Shown: positions 36,954 through 46,770, counted from the stretch's first letter. The stretch is DNA of 64,000 bases from Glutamicibacter protophormiae (GCF_014647495.1 NZ_BMPH01000004.1:186001-250000); one strand, 5' to 3'. The notes: a model not told the origin generated them from the letters alone. Made by a program: numbers and translations.

Positions 36954-38300
36954 TTATTGAGTTTCTGTCTGTGCCTGGAAGTGATTTCGATTCGGAGGGA
37001 ATGAGTTCGCCTCATCCCCCATCGCAGAATGCCATGCCCGGTATCCTGGGAGCTTTTTCCTTCGATCCATCAGCAGGTCGGCAATATGGGTGAAAAAACG
37101 TTCGGTTGACTCGCCTCGACGAATATCTCCAAAATAGTAGCTACGTATATCAAGTCGTTCCTCCGAGAAATCGTCAGATTTGATCCATGATGGCAGCAAC
37201 GTGTTCAGGGACGAAAGTTCACGAGCGCTGATCACATTGCAGGCGCCGGCTACCGGTGTGTCCAATAGAAGCTGCGGAAGATTCTGTCGCCGATCCGTAA
37301 TGACCAGTGGCTTGTTTGGACACAGATACAAAAAATCCAATCCAACGCTGGAAACGTCGGCTACCAGCGCATCGATCGAGTCAAACATTGCAAGAACATT
37401 GCCAGAATCGTGGTATTCGTGGTTTGATCCGGTGCGACGCGAGTGATCGATCAGGGCGCAGATCCTTTCGTGCGACTCCCTCACGGACGACGTCCTAGAG
37501 TCGATGATCCTTGGATGCGGTTTGTAAATAACCCTGAAATCGTCGCAGGATAGCAGGGCCCGGACAATATTTACTCCGTAGCAATCAATGGACGTGTAGT
37601 TGTTGTCTTCGTTCTCCCCTTCCCAGGTGGGAGCGTACATCACCGTGAATTTTTCATGGGCCGCTAAGGTTGGTTCGAATCGCACGTCAAGCTGCGGCCG
37701 CCCCGAAATCACCAGCTTGTCCAGGTCGAAATCAATAAGCCGGGCCTTGTATCGCTCAATGGCTGCAGGCCCGGCGACGAGGACTCGGTCATAAGCTTTG
37801 GCCTTGTTGGAAACCATGGAAAGCTTGTCACTTTCACCATGATTGATATGCACATGTACAAGACGCGGGTGTTCCAAGGACTGGAAGTTCTTCCGGCTGT
37901 TGTTCACGTAGAGAACAAGCTGGAACTGGTTATCCTCATATAGATCCATCAGACTGGAAAAACGACGGACGAACATACGTGGCAATTCGGTATGTCGGCG
38001 TATTTGACGGAAGGTTGCAACGTCGCGGAACAGCAGGACTACACGATACGACTCATGCAGCTGTTCCAGGATCGGTAGCCATTGAAGCAACTGGTACATC
38101 TTGTCGGGCTCATCGCCGAAGTACACAACGATAGTGGCGTCAATAGACACATTTTCGATCTCGACATTGAACGAACGGCCATTCTCAATACCTATCCAAC
38201 CGAGCGCTTCATGAAGACCCGCTTTCCGCCCCAATCTTCCCGCAAGATTTCTCGAGTCGGTTTTTACTGCTGCTACGAGTTGATGAAGTACATCCTTCAT
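36954..38300 (-). CDS. CDP-glycerol glycerophosphotransferase-family protein, paralogue
   Basis: The 448-residue protein shares long identical stretches with the product of 35569-36819, including VHVHINHGESDKLSMVSN, TVMYAPTWEGENEDNN and IYKPHPRI. It has the same acidic/histidine motifs and ends with a short basic tail. The two genes face each other across 134 bases. A recent duplication with inversion, or parallel transfer, would explain this. Both probably extend or prime a polyol-phosphate (teichoic-acid-like) wall polymer. Upstream lies an AT-rich gene-free region of about 570 bases. The N-terminal 50 residues differ from the paralogue, so acceptor use may differ. Confidence 0.85.
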   Translation of the reverse strand: MKDVLHQLVAAVKTDSRNLAGRLGRKAGLHEALGWIGIENGRSFNVEIENVSIDATIVVYFGDEPDKMYQLLQWLPILEQLHESYRVVLLFRDVATFRQIRRHTELPRMFVRRFSSLMDLYEDNQFQLVLYVNNSRKNFQSLEHPRLVHVHINHGESDKLSMVSNKAKAYDRVLVAGPAAIERYKARLIDFDLDKLVISGRPQLDVRFEPTLAAHEKFTVMYAPTWEGENEDNNYTSIDCYGVNIVRALLSCDDFRVIYKPHPRIIDSRTSSVRESHERICALIDHSRRTGSNHEYHDSGNVLAMFDSIDALVADVSSVGLDFLYLCPNKPLVITDRRQNLPQLLLDTPVAGACNVISARELSSLNTLLPSWIKSDDFSEERLDIRSYYFGDIRRGESTERFFTHIADLLMDRRKKLPGYRAWHSAMGDEANSFPPNRNHFQAQTETQ

Positions 38301-38869
38301 GGTGCCAGACTCCCCGGGTCCAGAATTCGAGTATTAGTAGGCCATCGATTCATCCACTAATTCTGCAGCTACCCATTGAATCATCAGCCAACTAATGCGA
38401 CGCCCAGCAACTACTTTGCCCCAACGAGATACTTGTGCCGAACATCACATATTAACAATAAATATTATCATGAAATATGGAGAATTGACGCGTATTTAAA
38501 AGATGATCGACATTCAGTTACCCCCACTTCGGACTCAAGTATTTAGATCGGAATAAGGTTGCAACAATGCAACCAAACAGTGTTTCTGCATCCGCGGAAA
38601 ATTGTTTGAAGCATGCCGCTTGCCGATCAGCCAGATATTCGCTGCGGTTCCACAAACGAATCAAAATGATATCGATAATCATTCCAAACCACACTCGCAA
38701 TATACCCGAGTTTGGGGCAAATAATACGCAATCGTTGTTGGCAATTGACGACCTGTCGACAACTTATTGCCCTGCCTAATCAATGATTATAAATGCGAGC
38801 CAAAAACCATTGACAGGCATTCCATGCCTTGGGCAATCGCGGGACTACGTCAGTCCGATCTCACGGCAA
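38301..38869. other. AT-rich gene-free region
   Basis: Much of this stretch (for example around 38440-38520) is far richer in A and T than the flanking genes and contains only short frames that match nothing I recognise. It holds the upstream region of the leftward glycerophosphotransferase gene. The base composition suggests old foreign DNA or decayed sequence; this is inferred. Confidence 0.4.
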
Positions 38870-38911
38870 GCGGGTGCCGCGCAGGATTCGACAATCCCAC
38901 GCGGCACCCGC
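38870..38911 (-). terminator. Hairpin after the haem peroxidase gene
   Basis: A perfect 12-bp GC-rich stem (38870-38881 with 38900-38911) surrounds an 18-base loop. It lies about 45 bases beyond the peroxidase stop. There is no long T tract. Confidence 0.65.
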
Positions 38912-38956
38912 CGTTCCGTTTACTTGATTTCAGGCCTGTTTCGACATTCCCTTTCC

Positions 38957-41900
38957 CTATGGGGCCTGGACTGGATTCGCGGGACTTGGCACAAGATCGG
39001 TCGCATTTGAATATGCAACTTCGTCCTGCCCCTGATCGTCCGTATAGGCGATGGCCAGCCTGATGTGGTGGTCCTGTTGCGCGGCGGTTACCGTGAAGCT
39101 AGCCATGTTCGAACCGTCTCCGGTAGCGCCATCGATGTCCGTCCAATTTTCACCATCGGTGCTCTGTTGCCAGGTGTACACGCCGCCTGGTTCTTCGAGT
39201 ACCGACTCAACACCGTCAGCATCCGACATGTGCGTGGTGATATGCAGGTTGTCGCCAACTTGCGGTGTTTGAGGTGCGATGACCGCGCCGACTGGTGCAT
39301 CATTCACGTTCGCCACGGCTTCCGTGCCCGCGGACGAGATCTGCTCGTGCGTGCCGTTGCCGTCAATGTAGGTCACCTGGATCCTGACAGGAGCACCAAC
39401 CTCCGCGTCGGTGAGCGTGAACTCGCCAGACTCATTGGTCTGGGTAGTTACCCAGGCACTGGTGAACGGATCGGTACCAGCCTCAACGAACGACTGCAGC
39501 GAATACGTGAACGCCGAATCAATGCCGTCGAGGTCGGTGACCCCACTGGCGTCCGCGGTAATCGTTCCATCTTCAGAGATCGGCTGCGTGTAGTTCAAGG
39601 TGACTTCGCCATCGGCCTGACCGCAGTTTGCGGTAGAGCCCAGCGGCAGACAGACGGCCTTGTCATTGAACTGGATGCGTTCAATGTTGCGCAGCACGTT
39701 CGACATTTCCTCGCCTTCCAAGGTGTTGACCACCTTGACCACGTTGGATTCCAACTCCGTGACCGTGTAGTCGTCGGCAATGCCTTCGAACACCGCGGTA
39801 TCAATGTTGTTCGCCTGGTTCTCCAGACTCATGACCTCGCGGACAACATGAAGCTCGGTGGGATTGATGGTCCCGTTGAGCATCCTGGTGTTGAACGATG
39901 TCATTGAGTCCCGCGACTCGACCGCACCGCCTTCTGGACGGTATTCAAGCCGGACGTTGAGCCATGCGTCGCCGTCAACAAAGTTGCGTCCGTCGCGAGG
40001 TTCAATGAGGTCCGATCCCTGACCGCCAAGGAGGATGTTGTTGTTGAAGTCGCCGTCATAGGAAACCGGGTCGTCTTGCAGGAACGGCCTTGCATAGGCA
40101 GGTACTTCCCCACCACCAAGCAGCTCACGCAGATTGTCAATCCGATTCAGATGGCTCTGGGTCAGCTGGTGTCCGTAGCCGATCTGCCCGCCGGCTGGAT
40201 CAAAGGTCAGATCGATGCCGCCCTGCGAACCGCGGAGGATATCGTTGCCGCGCCAGCCACTAGTGGCTTCGGTCTGCAGGAACCTGTCCCTGATGCTGGT
40301 CAGGTCCTGAGGCATACCGACAATGAATCCCATGTCCGCATTTACCGGCGTGGTGTGATTCTTGTGAGTCACCCAGTCGAAACCGAGGACACCGGAGTAC
40401 CTGTCCGTTCCCGGACCGGCCACCATGATGTCATCTCCACCCTCGGCATCGAGGTCGTTGTTGCCGCCGTTGCCGATCAGCACATCGTGACCACCATGGT
40501 AGAGGTTCGGATCGTTGAACATGGTGTTTCCCATGTCGCCCTGAACCAAGTCGGCGCCGCCCAGACCCTCAAGCCAGTCGTTGCCTTCATCGCCGTAGAG
40601 GACGTCCGGTCCGGTGGAGCCGATCAGGAAGTCATTGCCCAGGCCGCCGTGCGCGGTAACCCTGTCTTGGCCTCCCAGCATGTAATCCCTGCCAGACCCG
40701 CCGAAGGTCAAATCGGCTACGCCCGGTCCGGGGTTCATGACGTCGTTGCCGGCTTCGCCCTGCAACCTGTCGCCGTCTCCGAACAGATCGTTGAGGATGT
40801 CGTCGCCGTCACCGCCCATCAGGGCATCGACGCCGTCGTCACCTTCGATCCGGTCGTTTCCGCCCTTGCCCCAGATGGAGTCGTCGCCGAGTCCGCCGCG
40901 AATGGTGCTTGCCGCGTCGGTATCCTGGATCACGATGTGCTCAGGGCCGGTGAAGCGCCAGCCCGAAGCCGCCGAACCGGTTAGGCCGGCCGCATTCAGC
41001 TCAGCCTGCGGCTGATCCAAGTTGAACGTCAACTGAGGCGAGGCGAACACGTCATGCGGGACGCGGTCAGCGGTGGTGTTGCGCAACACGATCTGCGACA
41101 GCGAGTTCGCCTCCAGCGAGCTGAAGAGCGTATTGCCCAGGTTCCGCGAGAGGTAGTAGAACCGGTCGCCGTTCTGCAGATCTTCCAGCTGCTGCTCGAA
41201 GACGTAGTTGAAGGTCGAGCCGAGCATGCCTCCGAAGATGTATGGCTTCTCAGCCAGTCCACCCATCCACAGGTCGATGTCGTTGACCCCGGTGTCTGCC
41301 GCAGGTGCCGACATGAATGCCGCATCTGCCGCAAGCGCCGTGCCTGCTGCACGCTTGGCTTCCAAGGTCGTCGCGTCAACCACCGATGGGTGGTTGGCGT
41401 AGGCGGCCAGGAAGTTCGAAATCGACTCCGGGTTCTTCATCGACAGCCGGAAGTCTTCCCAGCTTTCATATGGAGCCAACTGCGAATCACCGGATTCGTT
41501 GTAGAAGGTCTCGCGGGCCTTCTGCAGCGGTGGAACGCCGGCGTCCCTGGCACGGGCCATATTGATCGCCGGAAGGTCCAGCGGCAGCCCCAGCAGCTTG
41601 TTGCGCAGGGTATCGGTCACGAACTCATCGATACCGTTGGCGGTCTGGTTGGCCAGCCCCTTCAGGATGCCTCCGGCCGAGTCATCGGCAGACATCGGTT
41701 GTCCATCCGGCCCGTTGGCGAACGCCGTTGGATTCAGGAATGCATCCAGCAGAGGCATTTCCGTCACCACGCCATTGTGCTCACGTGGAATGGACTCGCG
41801 CAGCATCGAGTGTCCGAAGCGGTACACCGCATGGGCAAACTCTGCACTGATCGACGAGTTCACGTTCGGCTGGTACGAGTTCTCGTTCAGCACCGTCGGG

Positions 41901-44425
41901 TCGATCGATGGCTGGATCCTTCGGGCGAATTCCTCGAAGACCAGGTGCTGGTACTGCATCTCGGTGAAGAACCGGGCAGCCTGCATCAGGCGTTCGCCGT
42001 AGTTCCAGAATCCGTCCTTCTGGTACCGGGCCAGCAGGCTGGCCGGCATGTTGTTCTCCAGCTCGTCCTTGACCTGGGCCTGCACTCGGTTGTGCTCGGA
42101 GTGGAACACATGGTGCACGGAGGTCAGCCCGATATTCTCATTGCCGCGTCCGTCACCGGTGATGTAGTGGGCGTCCAAGGCCACGTTGTCATACCCCGGA
42201 ATCGTGACGCCATCGTTGCTGATGGTGGGATCCTTCGGAGTGGCACCGTGCGCGATGTCATCCAGGAAGGAAGCGTTCGCGGTGAGCACGCCTTCGGTGG
42301 ACAAGGGATTGGCCCGGTCGCCGGAGCGCATGCCATCGGCAAACGCCAGCTGAGCCTGGCCGTTGGCGTCCCGCACGAGACCGCCGTAGGGGTCCGTGAC
42401 CAGCAAAGGAACGTCGAGCACATCGAAGTCGTCCATTGCGATACCCAACACGTTGCGTGCCTGGTCCTTGACGTCCTTCCACGTTGGCAGACCGCCGTTG
42501 GCGCCGTTCAGGATCCGGCCGGTTGGAACCGGCGAACCGTTGTTGAGCTCGTATTCACGCATGAACGCGTTGTGCGAAGCGTGGGAACCGTAGGTCTGGT
42601 TCTGATCGACGAATGGAGTCGTACGGTTTACGTGCTCCCGCTGGCCGTCGGTGGTGTCAATGGTTGCACGTGTCAGTGTCAGGAAGTTGGTTTGCGATCC
42701 CGGAACATACAGCGGATCGTCCTCCTTCAACGGGATCACGACAGTACCATTGCCGCCCTTCGAAACGAGGTCAAGTCCGTGGTCGAAGAACTGGCCGAAA
42801 ATCGTGAACAGTCCGGTAGCCGAAGCCGAAAGCCCTTCATCGGTCGCGATGTCGGGAATCACGAAATTGGTGCTGGTAATCAGCGGATTGACCAGTTGAT
42901 CCAGGGACATGTTGACCGCAGTGTTTCCGCCAAGAATCACGATGCTTCCCGGTTGCAAGCGAGTCAGCTCGGCCTTGACAAGGTCGGGCAACGACCCGTT
43001 TTGCGGAACCAGGATGATCGGGGCGCCCTTGGCGCCGGCGACCGAGGCGATCGACAAGGCATCCGGATAGTTGGAGTTGGTTGTCAAGTACGCAACCGGC
43101 ACCGGAGGCTGGAAGTGAGCCTCTGAGATGCGGACCGCGGTCTCAATGGATCCTGCCCCGCCGATGCGCTCTGTCGTCCATGATGCCTTCAGCTGATTCT
43201 CTACGGCAGTCGATACGGCGCTCGTTCCACCGAGAATGACCACCTTGTCCGGGGTCAACCTGGCGATTTCATTTCGAACCGCAGTAGTCATGCTGTCGCG
43301 CCCAACAAGAAGTACCGGCGAATTGTCGCGGGCAGCCGGTGCGGCGACCGCAAGCGCGTCCTGGAAACTCGAACCAGTCGAAATGTAGACCGTTGCTACT
43401 GGATTCGCGTCAGGATCCGGGTGCGCATACTTGCTGATCTCGACGGCCGTATTTGCAGACGTACTGCCGAATATTCTGCTTACACCGGACGGAGCGAACG
43501 TCGCCAGTTGAGCCTCAACGGTAGCGCTGATTGCACTAGGACCACCTGCGATGATGATCTTCTCTGGGCTCAACCGAGTCAGCTCTTCAGCCGCAACCGC
43601 AGGAATGCTGTTCGTATTGATCAAGAGCACCGGCGCGTTGGCTTTCCTCGCGATCGCGCTGACGGTGAGCGCATCGGCGTAATGGTTGACCCTGGCGACA
43701 ACGACGGTGTCTACATCGGCAGGAAAATTCGCGGCGCTGATTGCAGCAGACGTTGCAACCGATCCGGAACCGAACAGGCGGATGGCTTGGCCACCCTGTT
43801 CCAGCCCTGCCCCGTCAACACGGTCAGAAACCGCGCCAGCCGCAGGATTGCTGACTGTCTGGTCAACAATCAAGTTACTGATGGTACGGGGCTCGGAGTC
43901 GTAGACAAACCCGTCGGTTTGGGCGTAGCTTGTCCCTGGGCCAGGCTGGTCCGAAGGGTTGCCGGGCGCAAACGGTGGTGTTGTTTCTGCTTCCTTGTAG
44001 TCGGCTTCCAATAGCCGTGGGAAAACTTCCTGCGCAGTGCCATATCCATTTTGGCCAGGCATCAGGTTATTCCAGCGTCCATCGACTGTCCGAAGACCAA
44101 ATGGCAAAAGCGGCGAGCCCACGCAGGGATCACCGTCAAGGTCGAAATGAGTCTGGGATGGTATGTCGAATGTTGAGGTTGACTTACAGAGAGGCGACGA
44201 ATTGCTGTCGGCGAGGGAATCCTCAGCATGGGCTTCGGAGATTTCAATTTGCTTGATGATGAATTCCAGGTCGCCTTGCGAGACATTGAAGTCCTGACCC
44301 GGTGGCGGTGCTGCGACCGACGCGGGGGCAACTAGCATTGCTCCCGTAATTGCGAGTGTGGCGGCGGCAAACATGGCGCCAGCCTTCTTGCCCGTTATTT
44401 CGGGCAAACTTCTCCTGTGTGGCAC
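38957..44425 (-). CDS. Giant secreted haem peroxidase with inserted CWB2 repeats and RTX-like repeats
   Basis: I choose GTG at 44425, preceded by GGGGAG, so the 1822-residue product begins with a basic region and a signal peptide (MFAAATLAITGAML... ending near ASVAA). Residues ~90-195 match the start of animal-type haem peroxidases (LRTVDGRWNNLMPGQ, SEPRTISNLIVDQ). The fold is then interrupted by three cell-wall-binding repeat 2 modules (~202-516). It resumes with IFGQFFDHGLDL (distal His ~549), HHVFHSEHNRV and YRFGHSML (proximal His ~872). From ~1174 to ~1340 come glycine/aspartate RTX-type calcium-binding nonapeptides (GGLGDDSIWGKGGNDRI). Two Ig/cadherin-like domains close the protein. It probably uses peroxide at the cell surface. 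The insertion of CWB2 inside the peroxidase is unusual. Confidence 0.9.
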   Translation of the reverse strand: MPHRRSLPEITGKKAGAMFAAATLAITGAMLVAPASVAAPPPGQDFNVSQGDLEFIIKQIEISEAHAEDSLADSNSSPLCKSTSTFDIPSQTHFDLDGDPCVGSPLLPFGLRTVDGRWNNLMPGQNGYGTAQEVFPRLLEADYKEAETTPPFAPGNPSDQPGPGTSYAQTDGFVYDSEPRTISNLIVDQTVSNPAAGAVSDRVDGAGLEQGGQAIRLFGSGSVATSAAISAANFPADVDTVVVARVNHYADALTVSAIARKANAPVLLINTNSIPAVAAEELTRLSPEKIIIAGGPSAISATVEAQLATFAPSGVSRIFGSTSANTAVEISKYAHPDPDANPVATVYISTGSSFQDALAVAAPAARDNSPVLLVGRDSMTTAVRNEIARLTPDKVVILGGTSAVSTAVENQLKASWTTERIGGAGSIETAVRISEAHFQPPVPVAYLTTNSNYPDALSIASVAGAKGAPIILVPQNGSLPDLVKAELTRLQPGSIVILGGNTAVNMSLDQLVNPLITSTNFVIPDIATDEGLSASATGLFTIFGQFFDHGLDLVSKGGNGTVVIPLKEDDPLYVPGSQTNFLTLTRATIDTTDGQREHVNRTTPFVDQNQTYGSHASHNAFMREYELNNGSPVPTGRILNGANGGLPTWKDVKDQARNVLGIAMDDFDVLDVPLLVTDPYGGLVRDANGQAQLAFADGMRSGDRANPLSTEGVLTANASFLDDIAHGATPKDPTISNDGVTIPGYDNVALDAHYITGDGRGNENIGLTSVHHVFHSEHNRVQAQVKDELENNMPASLLARYQKDGFWNYGERLMQAARFFTEMQYQHLVFEEFARRIQPSIDPTVLNENSYQPNVNSSISAEFAHAVYRFGHSMLRESIPREHNGVVTEMPLLDAFLNPTAFANGPDGQPMSADDSAGGILKGLANQTANGIDEFVTDTLRNKLLGLPLDLPAINMARARDAGVPPLQKARETFYNESGDSQLAPYESWEDFRLSMKNPESISNFLAAYANHPSVVDATTLEAKRAAGTALAADAAFMSAPAADTGVNDIDLWMGGLAEKPYIFGGMLGSTFNYVFEQQLEDLQNGDRFYYLSRNLGNTLFSSLEANSLSQIVLRNTTADRVPHDVFASPQLTFNLDQPQAELNAAGLTGSAASGWRFTGPEHIVIQDTDAASTIRGGLGDDSIWGKGGNDRIEGDDGVDALMGGDGDDILNDLFGDGDRLQGEAGNDVMNPGPGVADLTFGGSGRDYMLGGQDRVTAHGGLGNDFLIGSTGPDVLYGDEGNDWLEGLGGADLVQGDMGNTMFNDPNLYHGGHDVLIGNGGNNDLDAEGGDDIMVAGPGTDRYSGVLGFDWVTHKNHTTPVNADMGFIVGMPQDLTSIRDRFLQTEATSGWRGNDILRGSQGGIDLTFDPAGGQIGYGHQLTQSHLNRIDNLRELLGGGEVPAYARPFLQDDPVSYDGDFNNNILLGGQGSDLIEPRDGRNFVDGDAWLNVRLEYRPEGGAVESRDSMTSFNTRMLNGTINPTELHVVREVMSLENQANNIDTAVFEGIADDYTVTELESNVVKVVNTLEGEEMSNVLRNIERIQFNDKAVCLPLGSTANCGQADGEVTLNYTQPISEDGTITADASGVTDLDGIDSAFTYSLQSFVEAGTDPFTSAWVTTQTNESGEFTLTDAEVGAPVRIQVTYIDGNGTHEQISSAGTEAVANVNDAPVGAVIAPQTPQVGDNLHITTHMSDADGVESVLEEPGGVYTWQQSTDGENWTDIDGATGDGSNMASFTVTAAQQDHHIRLAIAYTDDQGQDEVAYSNATDLVPSPANPVQAP

Positions 44426-45255
44426 GTTCAACTCCCCAAAGTTAAATGGTCCGACGCTTACCGTCATTGGACCAGCGATGCCCGAGCGTCTGCCCCAAAT
44501 CACTATCCATACCCGCCTTGGGCCCCACCCCCGAGATGAATTAACTATCCGGGAAATTTTAGATTAAGTAAAGGTTAATATTTTCGGTAAATCGACCTTT
44601 CGCGTGCTACGAAAAATCTCGCCACTCCAGAACTTAATTGGTTGCAAAGCGCATCTTTTACTACGCGAATTCCAACACCAGTCCATATCTAATTTAATTT
44701 GAAGTTCAGGGAAATCCACCCTATAAACACTCAGTCAACACCTCCAGAAGGATGGAAATTTAGCGACCTCCTGCATTTTCCACTCACGCGATCAGTTTTC
44801 AACTCGCACACAGCTCAACAGATATCAGGGAGGGAAGATATTTCCTGCGTGTCTATCACGAAAATTCCCTGCGCATTGTTGGAGACTTTCAACGAATTAT
44901 GTTGCTGTTTGTCAACGATAAAACTTTCCCAGAACTCATGTGCTGCACGGAACATGACCGAGTCGACATCCAAGCCCGTGGAGCACCTGTTTTGCTCCCA
45001 GAATCCTCGCTGAGGGAACTCGCGCACATCTAACGCCTGCAGCATGCAGTGCGGCGGACAGCAAGGGATTCATTCCAGGTTGTGTTCTCAGGCTGCCAGG
45101 CTGGCCTGCCGTCCAACGATCTACGGCAAAGGTCCTGATTGCGGGCATATTTCCATAGTGGTGAAACCAAATTTTTTCCGTATTCGCCAATCCGCTAGAC
45201 TTTGCAATGGTCTGAGGACTTTCACCTCAACCCATCATCACTTCCTGGGGGAAAA
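44426..45255. other. Divergent intergenic region between peroxidase and Lys-rich protein genes
   Basis: Over 800 bases without a convincing gene. The part 44570-44900 is AT-rich. A short leftward frame (44815-45045, 76 codons) reads plausibly as protein (EFWESFIVDKQQHN) but has no SD and no recognised relative; it may be a remnant. A TAGACT -10-like box (45196-45201) could serve the gene starting at 45256. Confidence 0.4.
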
Positions 45256-45867
45256 ATGAATAAGATCCTTCGGAGGGCCCTTGTGGTCCTCGCCTCTGGC
45301 GCCTTGGTTTTCTCGGGCGCGACTACCGCTACCGCCCAGCCTCTTACTGCCGCTCCGGCCAGTGTCAGCGTAGCCGCCGCAAAGAAGGCGTCCCCGGCTG
45401 TCAGCATCAAGAAGATCGGCAACAAAACCGTTTCTGGTTCAGCCAAGGCCACCATCAAGCCAAATTACTCGAAGGCGAAGAGTGCCAAGGTCAAGGCCGC
45501 AAACTTGACCGTCAAGAAGGGCTCCAAGACCGTCGCCAAGAACAAGGCCTCAGTCAAGCTCTCGGCTGGAACCTACAAGGTCACCACCTCGGTCAAGTAC
45601 CAGTACAAGGGCAAGACTTCGACCGTGAAGAAAACCGAGACTCTGAAGGTCGTCAAGAAGGCCGCAAAGAAGGCCCCGGTTTCGAAGAAAGCCAACGGTT
45701 ACAAGTGCCCATCCGGCTACCCGGTCAAGGGCAACCGAACGGGCAGCAAGAACGAGTGGAAGTACCATGTCAAGGGCGGTGCCTTCTACGATCGCACGAA
45801 GCCTGAGGAGTGCTTCAAGAACACTAGCGATGCCCGGAAGGCAGGCTACCGCGCCTCCAAGCGCTAA
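45256..45867 (+). CDS. Secreted Lys-rich protein with C-terminal sunset-type domain
   Basis: The ATG at 45256 follows TGGGGGAA. The 203-residue product has a signal peptide with cleavage likely after ATAQ or AAPA. A strongly basic Lys/Ser/Val-rich region (residues ~45-150) follows, resembling a weak Ig-like or stalk domain (VKKGSKTVAKNKASVKLSAG). The C-terminal ~55 residues contain YKCPSGYPVKGN, YHVKGGAFYDRTKPEECF and DARKAGYRASKR. That last part matches the small 'sunset' domain found at the ends of actinobacterial secreted proteins and nucleases; its two cysteines may form a disulfide. A role in binding nucleic acid or acidic wall polymers is plausible from the charge, but unproven. Confidence 0.8.
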   Translation: MNKILRRALVVLASGALVFSGATTATAQPLTAAPASVSVAAAKKASPAVSIKKIGNKTVSGSAKATIKPNYSKAKSAKVKAANLTVKKGSKTVAKNKASVKLSAGTYKVTTSVKYQYKGKTSTVKKTETLKVVKKAAKKAPVSKKANGYKCPSGYPVKGNRTGSKNEWKYHVKGGAFYDRTKPEECFKNTSDARKAGYRASKR

Positions 45868-45888
45868 CCACAGCTCGTTTCCATGAAG

Positions 45889-45928
45889 GCCGGGCAGGAA
45901 ACACGCGGAAATCGTGTTCTTGCCCGGC
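45889..45928. terminator. Bidirectional hairpin between convergent genes
   Basis: GCCGGGCA...ACACG (45889-45905) pairs with CGTGTTC...CCGGC (45913-45928) with a single bulge. It separates the Lys-rich protein gene from the methyltransferase gene. Confidence 0.75.
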
Positions 45929-45967
45929 CTCTGGCGTCCTCCAGGTCGTTTGCTGCGCGGCGAGGCT

Positions 45968-46666
45968 TCAGGTACGAAGCTCGAAAAAGAGAAAGCTCAA
46001 GAACGCGTCGCGTTCGCGCAGGTTCTCCGGCAGGATCTCTTCCGGGGCATCCTTGGAAAACGGCGGTTCCCAGATTCTCTCGATGTGGAACCCTGCCTTC
46101 AGGAACGCATCTGCCATGACATGCAGGGGGTGGTGCCAGTAGGTCAGCTCGGCACGCTGCCCCTTGAAGGTGAACTCGTCGGTGTAGAGGGTCGGCTTGA
46201 AGTAGTCCTTGCCCGGATGGTTCCAGGGATAGAGGAGCGGATGATTCACCGAGAGCATTAAGCGACCGCCCGGTTTGAGAACGCGGTGCACTTCCGTCAA
46301 GGCCGCGTTCCACGTCGGCAAGTAGTGGAAGACCAGCGAAGCCACCGCATCATCAAAGGTGTTCGCAGCGTAGGGAAGATCCTCCCCTAGCCGTGCGACG
46401 CTCAGCCGAACCCGCTCCCCCAACCTGCGCTGTGCCAAGTTGATCATCGCCACGCTGGAATCGAATCCTTCGACCTGCGCCCCGCGCTCCAGCAGCGCCG
46501 CGGCCAGAGGACCGGAGCCGCAGCCGATGTCCAGGATCCTGCGCCCGGAGACGTCACCCGCAAGCTCCAGCATGGCGGGCCGCTCATAGTAGGCGTTCAG
46601 CAAGCTGGATTCGTTCTCATCCGAATAGGCCTGCGCGAAATCGTCGTAGTTCGTCTGTTGCGCCAC
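45968..46666 (-). CDS. Class I SAM-dependent methyltransferase
   Basis: The 232-residue protein has the seven-strand methyltransferase motifs: ILDIGCGSGPLAAALLERG (motif I, residues ~44-62), VEGFDSS (acidic end of beta-2), FDDAVASLVFHYL, and VLKPGGRLMLSVNHPL. This fits the Methyltransf_11/UbiE-like group of small-molecule methyltransferases. The C-terminal part is aromatic-rich (HHPLHVMADAFLKAGF), typical of members with a hydrophobic substrate pocket. The substrate cannot be assigned. It stands alone between two terminators, with ilvC upstream on the same strand but separated by a hairpin at 46732. Confidence 0.85.
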   Translation of the reverse strand: MAQQTNYDDFAQAYSDENESSLLNAYYERPAMLELAGDVSGRRILDIGCGSGPLAAALLERGAQVEGFDSSVAMINLAQRRLGERVRLSVARLGEDLPYAANTFDDAVASLVFHYLPTWNAALTEVHRVLKPGGRLMLSVNHPLLYPWNHPGKDYFKPTLYTDEFTFKGQRAELTYWHHPLHVMADAFLKAGFHIERIWEPPFSKDAPEEILPENLRERDAFLSFLFFELRT

Positions 46667-46731
46667 TGTTCAGCTCCCTTGTTTCCACCGAGCGTAGCGG
46701 CCTGGCCTGAGTTCTTCCGGAGAATGGCAAA

Positions 46732-46770
46732 GCGCCTGCCGCTGGCATGAAACATGCCGGCAGCAGGCGC
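46732..46770 (-). terminator. Terminator of the ilvBNC operon
   Basis: An 18-base stem (46732-46749 with 46753-46770, two imperfect pairs) encloses AAA. It lies 34 bases after the ilvC stop; the minus strand continues TTTGCC. Confidence 0.7.

Noticed and set aside
44426-44503. Upstream ATG for the haem peroxidase
   Set aside because: The GTG at 44425 has a good GGGGAG site and yields a normal signal peptide, whereas the longer form would bury the signal.
44815-45045. Small leftward frame that reads partly like protein
   Set aside because: No ribosome site, no recognised relative and AT-rich surroundings; mentioned only as a possible remnant.
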